NCBI RefSeq assembly: GCF_000165425.1
Contig: NW_001799189.1
Coordinates: 438,728 to 502,727, forward strand
Direction: 5' to 3'
Length of the DNA stretch: 64,000 bases
Origin: Paramecium tetraurelia
Lineage: Eukaryota > Ciliophora > Oligohymenophorea > Peniculida > Parameciidae
A model generated the notes under the pieces. That model was not told the DNA's origin. It was given only the letters and a program-made list of their open reading frames with translations, and did no database searches. The first letter of the stretch is position 1. Each line of letters opens with the position of its first letter. The translations under genes and the position numbers were made by a program. This document shows positions 35,838-48,142 of this stretch, piece by piece.

Positions 35838-36893
35838 ATGAGATAACTTTAAAAAATATTTAATGAAATTGATGAAATTGATATTGATGAATTATCAAGT
35901 AGGATAGTTTTAGTTTCAAAATAGATTCAGAAAAAGAAGGAGGAAACTTTTGTTTCTATTTAATAATAAATCTAGAAATCTTTGAATTATCTATAACCAT
36001 TAAAGACAGACGATCAACAATTATTTAATTTTGAAAATCATGAATAATGTTTACAAAGAGTTTGTGATGTATGCATATTTTCTTTATTTGAGGATATTTT
36101 TGTCAATATCTAGGAACAATTAGAAATTTAGAACTCGTTAAATGAATTGATTGCCATAATGCAGGAACAACAATTATAAATTAATTAATTTCCTCAATCT
36201 AAGAACTTACAGTTAATATCTGAATACAACAACAACAAGATAATAAAAGAAAGATTGGAAGGAGCATTAAAAATTAATTAGAGTCATAAGGAAATCCTGA
36301 AAGAAATTCTTATTAAAATAGGATAAGACAATTCCAATCAGAAGATCAACTATCAAATTTCAATCAAGCAATCTCAACTAGATCTTATATATCTTATTCA
36401 ATAAAATTCAGTATTAAATGAAAAAATAATTGAATTAGAAAGTTAATTAAAGGAAAAGAACAGTTAACTTCTAAAATTTAGTTATTATATTTAACAGATT
36501 GAAAATAGTTAATAAAATTAGAACATCCAGTATGTTGTATCTCAAAAGATCTCATAATAGGATTAGAATACTTAATCATAACAAGACCATAATAATGCTT
36601 AAGATTGTTAGGTTAATTAATCATAATCGGATGAATTCTATTCCATTATTGATTAGAGTCTGAATAACTTTTATGAAAATCAATGCAGATAAAGTTAGGC
36701 AAAACCTTAACAATCAATGACAGTCCTCAAACCCATAAATCAAAATATTATAGTTTAATAAAGTTTTCAAAAATAGAAAGCAACTTTAAATTCTGAAAGG
36801 AAGGTTAATTTTAGTTTTGATTATGGAAACCCTCTGGAAACAAACAATAGTTTTACGTAATAAGAAGATGAGAATTACTAATTTAATTTTTGA
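35838..36893 (+). CDS. Coiled-coil protein, 351 residues
   Basis: A single open frame from ATG 35838 to TGA 36891-36893. It starts [20 protein letters not shown] and forms mostly helical coiled coil up to about residue 220 (KIIELESQLKEKNSQLLKFS), then a Gln/Ser/Asn-rich tail ending NSFTQQEDENYQFNF. Function unknown; a cytoskeletal linker is plausible. No intron is required, though a 24-nt GT..AG stretch at about 36071-36094 could be one. Confidence 0.6.
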
Positions 36894-36978
36894 ATAGATA
36901 AATTATTTTCGATTACTTATTTATATCTCAGAAATAATAAAATATAATTTATTATTCTTAATCAAAATTGAATTTACT

Positions 36979-37425
36979 TCATTTATGATGACTTTAAATT
37001 TCAAATTAATTATTAAATGGTTATTTAAATGGACTTTATTCTAAGAATTAGACGTTTGATTTGTTAATTTCAGTATATCTACTAAAAGCTAAGGTTGAAG
37101 CACTAAATTTTTATTCAGATTAATGAAAAGGTTTAGGATTAGCATTATGTATATTTGGTGAATGACTATTTTCTAAATTATTTATTTAAGATATTCTTGA
37201 TTATTAGATAGAGCCTTGATGTAAGTTGAATTAATTATGTCCTTTTACATAATCTGGATTCTTTTTGCCAAAATTTAACTAATTAATAGAATTAGATCCA
37301 TCATTTTCATCTGGTTTCCAATTGGCCAATACAACATACTGCATAAAATCCGTTTCAATGTATTCTTCATCAGAATCTTGTTTACTTTCATTTGGATTGT
37401 AAATATCTGATTCACAAGTACCCAT
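36979..37425 (-). CDS. Small protein with MGTC N-terminus
   Basis: Intronless 148-residue protein beginning MGTCESDIYNPNESKQDSDE. Gly2 and Cys4 suggest N-myristoylation and palmitoylation. The rest is polar and probably disordered (FGKKNPDYVKGHNQFN, SASTLAFSRYTEINKSN). It converges with the coiled-coil gene, 85 bp away. No domain is recognised. Together with the MGSC protein at 4637-4992 it is one of two small acyl-anchored candidates in the window; their sequences are otherwise unrelated. Confidence 0.6.
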
Positions 37426-37482
37426 AATAGAGAGTATATAGAAATTATATTAAATATAATAATATATTAATTTAGTAATATA

Positions 37483-39427
37483 TCATAATAGAGCTTTTAA
37501 TTTAGTTATCGTGTGATTAAACCATGGGATTTCTTTTAAAATGACAGGAGTTAGAGCTGTTCTAAATGTGTTATCCATAATATTTTGATAGACAATGACT
37601 TCACAAGAGTCATCTGTTTTCTTTTTCAAAATTATCAAACTCATCTTCTACCCTAGATATCAAAGTTGCTAATACCTTTTTAATCACATTTGATTTTGTA
37701 GTGATTTGGTAATGCTTTTGAGCTTGGAACAATAGTAATTTAATAAAGTAAGTCATCTATTTTACTAATTTCCTATTCACTGATGAATGCCATTTTCTTG
37801 AAAGTTGATTTATCTTCCCAGACATAATATTCAACAATTAGACTTCTAAATTCATCATACTTTTCTAAGACATCCTTCTATGTCATTCCATGAAACCATT
37901 GGATTTTGAGATCTGTAAAGATAACGATAGCTTTTTCGAGGGAACAATTAAGAGGATGAATTGTTTTTACAAATTAACCAGATAGATGATACATCAAATG
38001 AGTTTCAAATTCTATGGATAATCCAAATTATTAATACCTTAGACAAACTTCCAATTTAAATTCATTTAACTGATTTCATATAACTATTCAATTGAGGCTT
38101 CTTATTCTAGGATGGCATGTTCAGTAGAATTAGATTTTGTAGGCAAAAATTCTTAGAGATTTTCATTGCTATCTTTATTTACTTTGATTTCATCTATCAT
38201 TTTATTTATATGAGTCTGAACAAAATACTCATACTCCTATAAACATTCTTCATCATCAATCAAGTATTTGATCATTTAATCCTTTAATTGATTCTGATTA
38301 ATATATTTATGCAAAAGTATAAGAGCATCTTGTTTACAGTGTTTTTATTGTCCACATACATGAGACTAGATCTTTACCTTTTTAAATTGCTTAATGGATA
38401 TTTCTCCAAACTACTTTAGTGCTTATTCGGCATCTACTTAAGTATGTTGATATACTTGGATTATAATCATATTCTAGGATTTTTCGAAAAAACTAAAACC
38501 CATTGATGCAACTAATATGACTCTAAATATCATTGTTTTGGATGGATAATTGCTACATGATTCCTTCGAGTTCTCTTTCCTCATCTCCTATGAACAACAC
38601 CTTTAACATGGTTGGAGACACTTATTGAATTTTGCCAAAGCAATATTTTTCCATTTTTCTATACTTTTAATTTATGAATATACTAAAAGAGTTTGCCTCT
38701 CTCGTCTATCTTCTCATTCAACTTTTTTAAATAATGGATTATCATTTATTCTGGCTCATTCTTTGGCTGTATTTTCTTAGGACTGGCATCCAAAAGATCC
38801 TTTAATGCTGTTTCATCTCTACTGGGTTGATGTAGTTTAACATTTTAATCGAAACCGCCTTTTTAAAATTATTCTTTATATTTATTAATTCAATTACTAC
38901 CTTTAATATTTAGGAATTCTAAAAAGATATACAAAGAATGATCTAAATGTTTTAAAAGGTGTTACAAAAACTCTTAGAATATTTATATTCTTTACATTAA
39001 AGCATGTCCTATCTTTAAGCAATAATTTTCCTTGAATTTGTTTGAATTAAAGTTTTCTAAGGGAACTTCGGCATAGATTTTAAGTAGGAGTGAAGCTAAC
39101 ATTAATTTAATGAATTACTTATTCATGCAATTTCTCAAACTCCGAATATCTTTTAGGAATGGTGTAATCAAAATAATCAGTTTTTATTTAAATAACATAA
39201 TTTACTATATGTTTTTTATATATCGATTCATGGTCTTCATCCTTAAATATTTCTATTATTTCTATCTATTTAATCATTTGTTAATCGACAATCAAAGCAT
39301 ACAGATCTTTTCCTTACTTTTCCTTCTAGACTTATTGCTTTTGCCCAAGATTTGGACGTTCCGATTACTCTCTAAATAAAGTAGGAATGACTTCTTGCGT
39401 AAAGCTTTATGAAAGTATCTATTTCAT
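37483..39427 (-). CDS. PX-domain protein with C-terminal START-like region
   Basis: 591-residue protein with seven introns (39096-39118, 38973-38995, 38874-38900, 38659-38683, 38434-38455, 38012-38037, 37653-37675). The PX domain spans about residues 55-165: YVIQIKTDYFDYTIPKRYSE, FEKLHEQLHSYLKSMPKFPQ, then NSRKIIAQRQDMLQQFLQHL, matching the RYSEF and R-x2-Q/L pattern that binds phosphoinositides. The middle is helical with a Cys/His patch (VCGQQKHC). The end (WEDKSTFKKMAFI, CEVIVYQNIMDNTF, LKEIPWFNHTITKLKAL) resembles the last strands and helix of a START lipid-transfer domain. Likely a membrane-contact or endosomal protein; the START call is weaker than the PX call. Confidence 0.75.
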
Positions 39428-39958
39428 AATAATAAATAAATATTAATATATTTTACAATTTTTGTTATTCACAACTTTTATTATAAATGCTTTAATAATT
39501 GTTAATTCTTGACAGAAAACCTGTTTTTTCATAAAGCAATTAAGCTACTAAAATTATCTAAACTATTAATGAGTAAATACACTTGTTCTTATTCTCATTT
39601 TCTGATAATCACATTCAGCTATTTCTCATACCAATTTTTAATTTACTGTTATAATAAATTCTTATATTTATGATATTAATCGATAACATCAACTTGGAAT
39701 ATTTTGAGAATCAATATTATTTGATGAAAAAATTCATAGCCTAATTAAGTTATTGATATTATTTCTAAAAATAAAATAGCATTTAAATTATTTTATTTAA
39801 TATCTATATAAATTACAATATCAATTCTCAATTGTTCTTTTTATTATATAAATAATGTAACTTGTAGATTTTAAACTAAAATATCTCTATTTGTATTCTA
39901 AAAATAAACATTCTAAAACTATATTCGTTAATTATTAATATTTATTAAATTTTCAAAT
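39428..39958. other. AT-rich intergenic region between divergent genes
   Basis: No coding frame supported. It should contain the promoters of the PX protein and of the HOOK-like gene. Confidence 0.5.
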
Positions 39959-41633
39959 ATGTCACATAATGCTATATTGAAATGGGTGGGGTATTTGGTG
40001 AATGTGCCTGAAGGTACTACTTTAAAAGATTTAAGTGATGGTAGAATTTTAACTAATTTACTGAATAAATTGAATCCTGAGGCTTATCCTCAAAAAGTTT
40101 AATCTTCTCCTTAAAAAAATTTCTAAATGGATATGTTATGTGTAACTAACTTAGTTTAAAATTTGAAATAATCAATTCCCAATTTACCTGAAATAAATAG
40201 TTTATTAATTGCAAAGCATTAAGATACTACCGAAATCATTAAATTGATTTCAATCATAATAAAAGTACTTATGTTTACTATTGATAGATTATGATCGAAT
40301 CTCAATTAGCTTAAGAGGCAATACTTAAATTAAATGAAGAATAAGTGCAAAATATTTTATAATTTATCAATTAATATTAGGAGGAAGAGATTGGACATCA
40401 GCAATAGTCTGATAGAAAATTACTTGATAAAATAGATGAATTAGAAGATGAAAATTAGCAATTGAAGTAATTGATAGAACAATAGGATAAGCATTAAACA
40501 TAACACTTTGATAAAATTAAATAATAAGAGCAATTATTAGTCTAAAAAGAGAATGAAATTAGTGAGATCAAAATATGTATGATATTCAATTCTTATAATA
40601 CTTAGAACTTCAAAAAAATATTCATATAGAGGAGAATATATCAGGAACTCTAATAGAAAAATTAAAAATGTAATTGACAGCAATCAATAAAGATAAAAAA
40701 GAATTATCTGAATAAAATGAAATGTAATTATATATATGTTATTGATTTAGGTTATAACATAAGTTGTAAAATTATTCGAATTTAGAAAATATCAATTTAC
40801 AATTATAACAAGAATTAGCATAAAGATGCAAATAAGACAAAGTTGTAGAGGAATTAAAAACAAATATTGAGATTCTAAAATAGCAAATGGATTTAAAAGA
40901 TTAGAAGATCAGTAAATTGTAAGATTAAATAAAACAGACATCATAAAATTAATAAAAAGAATGTAGTAAAGTTGTAGAGTTGGAAATGCAGAATGAATAA
41001 TTGAAATAAGAAATAGAAGATATTTAGAGAGGTAAAAATAAGGAAATTCATTAATTGCATCAAAAAATAAATGAACTAAAAATACAAGTAGACACAATGC
41101 AAATGGAGAAATAGGAAACATAAAGATCATCAGTTCATTATCAATAGAGTCCAAGATGTTTGGATTCTGAATTTAAGTCATTATTGAATGATAACATTGG
41201 TGGTTATTATTCAGAATAAACAATTTAAGAGTTTTAATAATAACTATAACAAAAAGAGTAATAGTTACAATAAAAGGAAATCCTGTTTGATCAAAAAATC
41301 AAGACTCTGGAGGCAAAGATAAACAAAGAAAAAGATACAAACATTTAACATATACAAATAGTAAGTATATTATATAATTAGACATCTTCATTGCAAGAGG
41401 AAAATAAGAAATTAAAATTGGAACTAGAGAAATTAATTGATACTAATTATTAAGTGAGTAGAATACACGCAGAAAAACAATAAAATATGCTCCTTATTTC
41501 AGTTATTGAATGTTTGAATGAAAAGGTTAATTAGTTACATTCCTAATCGAAGGAGCATCTTAAGAGTGATAAGAAAACACAGCCTTAAATTTTATCTAGA
41601 AATTCAATATCTTTATGGAGTGCTAAATAATGA
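39959..41633 (+). CDS. HOOK-like coiled-coil protein
   Basis: 531-residue protein. The N-terminal 110 residues (AILKWVGYLVNVPEGTTLKD, LSDGRILTNLLNKLNPEAYP, NLPEINSLLIAKHQDTTEI) match a HOOK/CH-like domain, used by Hook adaptors to bind dynein light intermediate chain. The remainder is long coiled coil (KLLDKIDELEDENQQLKQLI, ENKKLKLELEKLI). It ends RNSISLWSAKQ. Introns 40264-40286, 40577-40605, 40724-40750; a fourth of 21 nt at 41361-41381 keeps the frame and may be real. Predicted role: linking cargo or organelles to microtubule motors. Confidence 0.7.
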
Positions 41634-41670
41634 TTATTAGATGATATATTTAATATTATTTTACTGATTA

Positions 41671-42285
41671 TCACTTTTTCTTTCCTTTCTTGCCACCTGC
41701 TGCTCCTCCAGCTGCTGCTCCTCCTGCTGGAGCTGCTGCTGCTGCCGCTGCTGCTTTGGCTGCTTATTATTTTTTGATTGCTTCTAAATTTGCTTTAATC
41801 TATTTTATAACATACACATCTTACTGTAGCTTCATCCATTCTGAAAGTTTGATGGCATGTTCCACAATAGTGTCTATCAAAATGCTTGGCCATATATACT
41901 CCTTGAGGACATTATGGACATTATTTATGTGATCTCTACACTGAGCCTTTATTATCTACAGTATAGAGTTTGAGTGTTGCCAATTTAACCTTTCGGTGTC
42001 TATGCTTCTTCTTCTTGGGCTTAGCAAAATTCTTCTTCTTCTTCTTCTTCTTTTTACCTCCTTCTGCATCTACATTTACATAGTATATGCTTTCACTGCC
42101 TATAGAGAATATATGATATTCTTACCCAATAAAGCAGATGCTGCAATAGCCTCACCATTACTCACGAGAGAGACTTCACATTACATTTCAGATTGAATCA
42201 TCATCATCAACTCATTAGCTGTACAGACATCAGCTAAATCATATAGTCTTACCTCACCATTGAGGTGACCAACTTTAATTATCAT
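41671..42285 (-). CDS. RPS27A: Ribosomal protein eS31 with N-terminal ubiquitin-like domain
   Basis: 187-residue precursor. Residues 1-70 are a divergent ubiquitin-like domain (MIIKVGHLNGEVRLYDLADV) ending in the cleavage-type DAEGG. Then follows eS31: a Lys run, AKPKKKKHRHRKVKLATLKL, and the zinc ribbon CPQCPQGVYMAKHFDRHYCG with TC after it. A non-standard tail of Ala, Gly and Pro (AAAAAAAAPAGGAAAGGAAG) ends in KKGKKK. Introns 42100-42125 and 41800-41824. In most eukaryotes the leader is true ubiquitin of 76 residues; here it is shorter and little like ubiquitin. The ribosomal part functions in the 40S head. Confidence 0.92.
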
Positions 42286-42337
42286 TTTAAATAATAAAGA
42301 TTTTAATTTAAAATAAATTACTCAAACGCAATACCAA

Positions 42338-44740
42338 TCAATTTAATCTCAATCTACGATTTCCGAGCAAAGGTCTCAATTCACTAATTATGTAATGTTT
42401 ATTAGATTCCAAATGCTTTGCTGATTATTCCTCTAAAATTTATTAGCAATGCTATGTAAAGTGAGAATTGGATCTTTACAATAAGACATGAAAATTTTGG
42501 AAATATACCAATTGAAATTCTTTCTATAGAAGATGAGCTTATAATATTTAGGAATTAATTTGATCTTCCAACACTATATCATTAATCAAAGACACAAAAT
42601 TGCCTAATTTGATCAATAAGATTGCACTTAAAGACTGACTCATCATATAATTCAGGATCATCAATCCAAATTCTTTATGAGATTTCTGATTTACTTGAAT
42701 GTAGATATTTAATGGAATGAATATGTGTTCATAAGGTTCATCCTTGATTTCAGAATATTATTGAACTTGCATAAGTAATGTTTCACCCATTAATTAATCA
42801 TCATAAGTCTTCAGATATAATAGGAATGTTTGAATAAGAACACCCTAAATCCAAAATTCACTTTATGAAATCAATTAAGATTTCAATATATTTTAGACCA
42901 AAATGGCAAACTCATTTGAAATCTGGATTTTCTATACCTAACATTAACTTAAGAACATTAGTAATAATTCTGTTCCCATCTCAATTAAAATTTATTATTT
43001 TGAACTGAATATTTGTTAGATTATAAATATACATACCTCAATATGTTATGCCAATTAATCACTTCTAAAGATTATCTCAATCAAAGTTTCAATAATTTTC
43101 TCTTGAATATTCAAATTATTCCCTTGCCACTCCTAATAAAATTACTTTATGATCCAAGAGTGATCTGAAAATTAATCCTTCTTTGTTAGTTACGAATAGA
43201 AATTGAATATACATATTTTACTCTCTTGATTTTAAAAGTTGCTGTATAATTATTGTATGTTAGGCCAAAACTTGCTAGGCTAATCTATTATTTCTATAAG
43301 TTGATTTAAACACTCAATCTGCAACAGAATTATGCATTTATTTGTAGTTTGTAATGTCAATACTAAGTTTATAATAATTTATGAAATGTCTTCTGGGATT
43401 TACTCATTATATTTTAAATACTTTATGAATATTTATAAAATCTAGATCTTTAAAGGATCGAACAGAGCATCACTTGATTATAATTCCTATTAAAATTGGA
43501 CTATATATTAATCCATATCAAATTGCATATCAAGCATCACATTTCTAATTAAATAATATATGGCTTCCTTCTATATCACATTTTAAAAGGTCTTGAGTTC
43601 TGGGGTTTATTGAAATTGATCATTCATTATTTAGATCACATCATCAGCCTTATGACTTTGAAGAGAGGCTATCAAAAAATCAATGGCCGTATCTCTGATT
43701 TCATATGACGAATTATTATTTTCAGCATAGGCCTCTTCTTAATCAAAATAGATGTCGTATACTTAGGCCGGACTTAAAATCAAAGCATACTGAATCAAGA
43801 ACTTGAGAATATTGCTAAAATATCCTTCAAATAAAACTAATTCAAATTCTAATCCATTTTAATTTATCTACTCCAAGGCCAACAGAGGATCATAAGTATG
43901 ATTCTATAGTAACAACTTTAGAATCTTTAAAACTTGTAATACTAATTTATTTTGTTAATTAGGAAGATCTTTCAAATTTTAAATATCATTTTTGAATTAC
44001 TATTCTGAAACAAACTCTAATTATATTTGCTTTAAATGTTAATTAGTAAAATATATTTTATTTAATACAAATAACAATTAGCTTAAAGATTCTAATGAAA
44101 AATCTTTGTTATAAGTTAATTTGCTTAATATTATTTTTTATATTAAATACACAACTCTGAAATTGTTATTATAGATTTATTTCTCCAATTCCCCTAAATA
44201 CTTTTCAAATTCTAGAATTGCTGGATTTTTAATTATTTTTTATGCTAAAACTACCAATTTTAATGAGATTTCTAAGGCATTATCACTAATCATAGTTTAG
44301 CTTTGTTGACACAAATATTGCACTCTTTGAGAGTCTCCCTCTTCTTTAAATAACTCTTTAAGTAAGTAATATAATAATTCAATATCCTTTTGGTTTATAA
44401 TCCATTAAATCAATTCGAGATCTTATTGTTATTTTAGCAATATAAAACGTAATGCTTTTCTAATTTAAATACCTTTATTATTTTTATCGCTATAAATTTA
44501 AGTGATGATGGCTCTTAAGTATGAATATTAATTTAAGTCTAAGGAGTCCTTATGTTGTATTAACCAATAATTGAAATAAATTTCTGCCAGTTGATTCTTT
44601 TCAATAATTAAATTAAACAATGGATTCATGTCATCTAAATTCCTAAAGGTTTAATCCAACAGTTAGAGTGATTCATTACGAACACAATCTAATTAATCGA
44701 TCGATCCCTATAACAATTTCAATAATTAAAATTAATCCAT
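42338..44740 (-). CDS. Importin-beta family karyopherin (importin-9-like)
   Basis: 783-residue all-helical HEAT-repeat protein. The N-terminus (LLKLLQGSIDQLDCVRNESLQ) fits the importin N-terminal repeat where Ran binds. A mid-protein acidic loop, DQEEAYAENNNSSYEIRDTA, followed by IDFLIASLQ, resembles the segment of importin-9/Kap114 with EDxxSYxxR. Repeats continue through WIQGVLIQTFLLYLKTYDDQ to LLQKEFQLVYFQNFHVLL. Introns 42980-43005 and 42932-42956. It would carry cargo through nuclear pores. Shorter than the usual 1000 residues; exact subfamily not certain. Confidence 0.65.
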
Positions 44741-45178
44741 AATTATATTAATTAATTGAAAATAATTAATTATGCAATATAATCATAAAATTTATTTATA
44801 TATCTTAATTACTCTCACACTCCTAATTTTTATTCATAAATCTAAAGAGTATTTGCCCAAAATAATTAAAAATCAATCATTTTATTAGATTTTATGAAAC
44901 TCAACAGATTCATTAAAAGTTCTAAAATATTCATTCCTTGGATTTGCTAAGACTGTTTAATTAATTAGAAAAAATATTCGTTAATTTAAGAATTTAGAGT
45001 TTATTAAATGTGATTTAATTAATCTTCTGAAATATATAAGAAGATTTATTAAAAATAACGATAGTCAATATGACTGACTTTACATTATGAATAAGTCGTA
45101 TGATGATGTAAGAATGTGAAAATGAGTGTAAAATTATTGGGATTTTGAGGAAAAGAAGATTTGAATAAATTATATTTT
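44741..45178. other. AT-rich spacer between divergent genes
   Basis: No gene supported. Likely promoters of the importin and cyclin genes. Confidence 0.5.
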
Positions 45179-46103
45179 ATGGAATTTATAATCAATAAGA
45201 AATTTCATTAATAACGAAATATATGGACAGAGATTAATTTGTCTATTTTACATAGTTATGATAGATTAAATAACAATCAGGAATAAGAAAAAATAAAGGA
45301 AAGTGCTAATTATCGGAAGTACGTAAATAAAATTGGAAAAATTATAAAATAAATTATTCGTGGATAAAAACAGTTGTTAAATATTGATTAGTTCTTAGAT
45401 AAGCAGATTAGTTATTTTGATAAAATATTGTGGATAGGAAGTAACTTCTAAAGTTATATTCTTTGAAAGGAATTCAGAAAAGTTGAATGAGAAGTTCCAA
45501 AGTATCTAAAAACACAATTAGCAATACTATAAACGTAAGATAGAAGAGATTCGATTAATGAGTTATGAAATATTAATATTGAAATAATATCTATTAATGC
45601 AACGACACAATTAGTTACTTACTACGATAGCCAACATATTGGATGAAATAATTAAAGAGACTGATGCTTTAGAAATAGAGTAAGATTCAATATCTTGCTT
45701 CCATGCAACTAAAGCACCATCAATAACCTTATTTAATTACTTATAAAGAATAGCAAAATACACACATTGTAGTGAAGAATGCTTTGTTATTGCCTTAATT
45801 TACTTGGATAAATTGCAAGAAAAGCATCCCTATCTAGTGTTGAATTCGAAATGTATTCATAGGTATCCAATTTATTTAATCAGATTTCTATTGACTTCTT
45901 TGGTGATTGCCATTAAAGTTTAAGATGACGATTATTATAAAAATGAATATTATGCAAAAGTAGGAGGTGTAAGCGTAAAAGAGATTTTTGTTCTTGAATA
46001 GGCCTTTTTAGAATTAATGGATTATGAATTGTTTATACCGGAACAACACTATTTTATGTACGAAAAGAAATTACTAGAGTATACAGAAATTGAAATGCCC
46101 TGA
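45179..46103 (+). CDS. PHO80-type cyclin
   Basis: About 287-residue cyclin of the PHO80/cyclin-P type. The C-terminal half holds the box: APSITLFNYLQRIAKYTHCS, ECFVIALIYLDKLQEKHPYL, RFLLTSLVIAIKVQDDDYYK, NEYYAKVGGVSVKEIFVLEQ and FLELMDYELFIPEQHY, which are family signatures. It would activate a PCL-type cyclin-dependent kinase. The N-terminal part is a Gln-rich helix (RKYVNKIGKIIKQIIRGQ). A 21-nt intron lies at 45863-45883. Around 45433-45472 a further join is needed; a 40-nt GT..AAG intron fits but is long. Start is the first ATG in the open frame. Confidence 0.8.
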
Positions 46104-46464
46104 TAAACCTTTGATTATCGTTAATTTTTGATTTAGTTTAATTATTTTAAACATGTCTCAATATATATATCTAATCAACAACTTTTAAAATAATAAAAAA
46201 TAAAAGTATTTTATTATAGAATTTTTTCAGCGTAAATTCTACATTTACATAATTATAAATAAATATTAAACCTTTAAGAAATAGTATAAAATAATCAAGC
46301 TCTCATTATTTTCATTAATCAATTGAGTTAAATATTCAGTGTAATCTCTCCAAAGAATTTATTCTGCATTATAAATCATAATCACCAATTATTTTAATGA
46401 GATGAGAATAAGTTTAGAATTATTTATTATTCATGATTTGAATACTAAATATAAATAAATAAAA
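46104..46464. other. AT-rich convergent spacer
   Basis: Nothing coding or structured is seen between the converging cyclin and ankyrin genes. Confidence 0.5.
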
Positions 46465-48105
46465 TCATAATAGTAATGTATTTCTTGATTCTTACCACTT
46501 CATCTCTCTATCACGATGTCTTGTTAAAAGTAGTACGAGATGAATCTAAGGCATATATATAAGATTTACCTTTCTTGACACTTTTATGAGGTGCATTATA
46601 TCTGGATTTGTACTTTTATGCTAGCAATTCTTAATAGACCATGGATTGGCCTTATAATATAACAATTGATAAACTATATGCTTTTACTCTGACTGAATAG
46701 CATAATACAAGGGGGTTTTGCCATCTTAATCTATAGAATCAACATAGGCCCCATAATGAAGCAATCTCTCAGTAATTGATTAATAGCCCTTTTTAGAACT
46801 CAAATGTAAAGGTGTCTATCCTTCTTCATTTATATCAAATGCATAATATCTACATTTTAGGAGCATAAAGTTGATAAGTTATAAATTATTATCTTCTACA
46901 CCCTCAAAAAATTAGAATGATCCTTCCCTTTCATAAGCTTTTTTTTAAATGACTCCATTCTAGAAGATTTCTTTTATAGTTAATTTCATTAATTTCATTT
47001 TTCTAACGCAGTTAACTATTTAATTAAACAACTTTTTAAATATTGATCTGACTTAAATGCTGAAAATAGTGTTTTATTTTTTTTTGAATCTATCCTTAAT
47101 TTAAGATGATTTAATTGATTATTACATGAAATTTTAAGATTTTGATTATTTTTATTTTTATTCTTCTTCTACTTAAAATGTAAATTACTTTAAAAATGTT
47201 GTGGATATTCTCATTCTTTTGTTATTATTACATGATTTAGTCTATTCTGAAAGCTGTGTTAAAGTGATTTCTTATTATTTGCTTTATTCTTCTTAGTATG
47301 CTTTTTTTTTATCATAGTAAATTTGGATAACTGATTTTAATTTTTTATCTGGAGAAGTTGATTCTTAGAATGATTGATCTAAAAATTTTAGGTTTCTCGT
47401 AAACGCCTCTCTAACCTTACTTTATTTTCTAACCGAAGGATTTCTTTAATTAATAGCAAGCATTTATCCTATCTTTTCTATCATATCTTTTGGGTGTTAA
47501 TTCTCTAATTGTTCAAACTGAGTTATTTCATTTTCTTATGTAGAAACAGTTTTTGAGTTTTAAACTGATTTTTTTTTCTTTCTCATTAACAAGTTATCTT
47601 TATTTATTAATTTTAGAGCCTTAGAAACTGAATCACTCCCTTCTCCATTCATTACAGAAATCTATTTCCCTATTGTTTTATAATATTTGTACATTAAAGT
47701 CAATATAACTTAATTTAGGTACTTTGAGATTTCTTTTTTCAGAATTATTTCTACTATTTTAGATAAGTATTTCATCTTCCATTCTGCTTTCTATTTTTCT
47801 AATACCAATATTTTGAGGAGTGTTGGGATTTATTGTAGAATTTTTTACGAATGAGGATTACCTTAGCCATCTACTAGTTTGAGCTCGGTTGTTACTTTAT
47901 TTGATTGAATCACACTTTATTATTTATTCAAAGATATAAATACTTTAAATTAGGCAAGCGGTTCACTTTATTGCATCATTCCTTTTCCGCTTTTGGCTTC
48001 TAGTTTTTTTTTAATCGTAAATGACTTTTCTGTTTTACCGTCCATATAATTATACTCAAATGTTTCAATGTATAACGGCTTGATAGCATATTTAAACTTG
48101 CTCAT
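46465..48105 (-). CDS. Ankyrin-repeat protein, tandem copy A
   Basis: 538-546 residues in one continuous frame. The N-terminal two thirds are basic, Gln/Ser/Lys-rich and helical (KAEWKMKYLSKIVEIILKKE). The C-terminal third has ankyrin repeats: FDINEEGQTPLHLSSKKGYQ, ERLLHYGAYVDSIDQDGKTP and LYYAIQSEQKHIVYQLLYYK. A 24-nt intron at the end (about 46529-46552, GTAAATCTTA..CCTTAG) is supported because copy B has an intron of 23 nt at the same codon. Cytoplasmic scaffold is the likely role. It lies 37 bp from copy B. Confidence 0.75.
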
Positions 48106-48142
48106 CCAAATAGATTGTTATTATAATATTTAATTATTAAAA

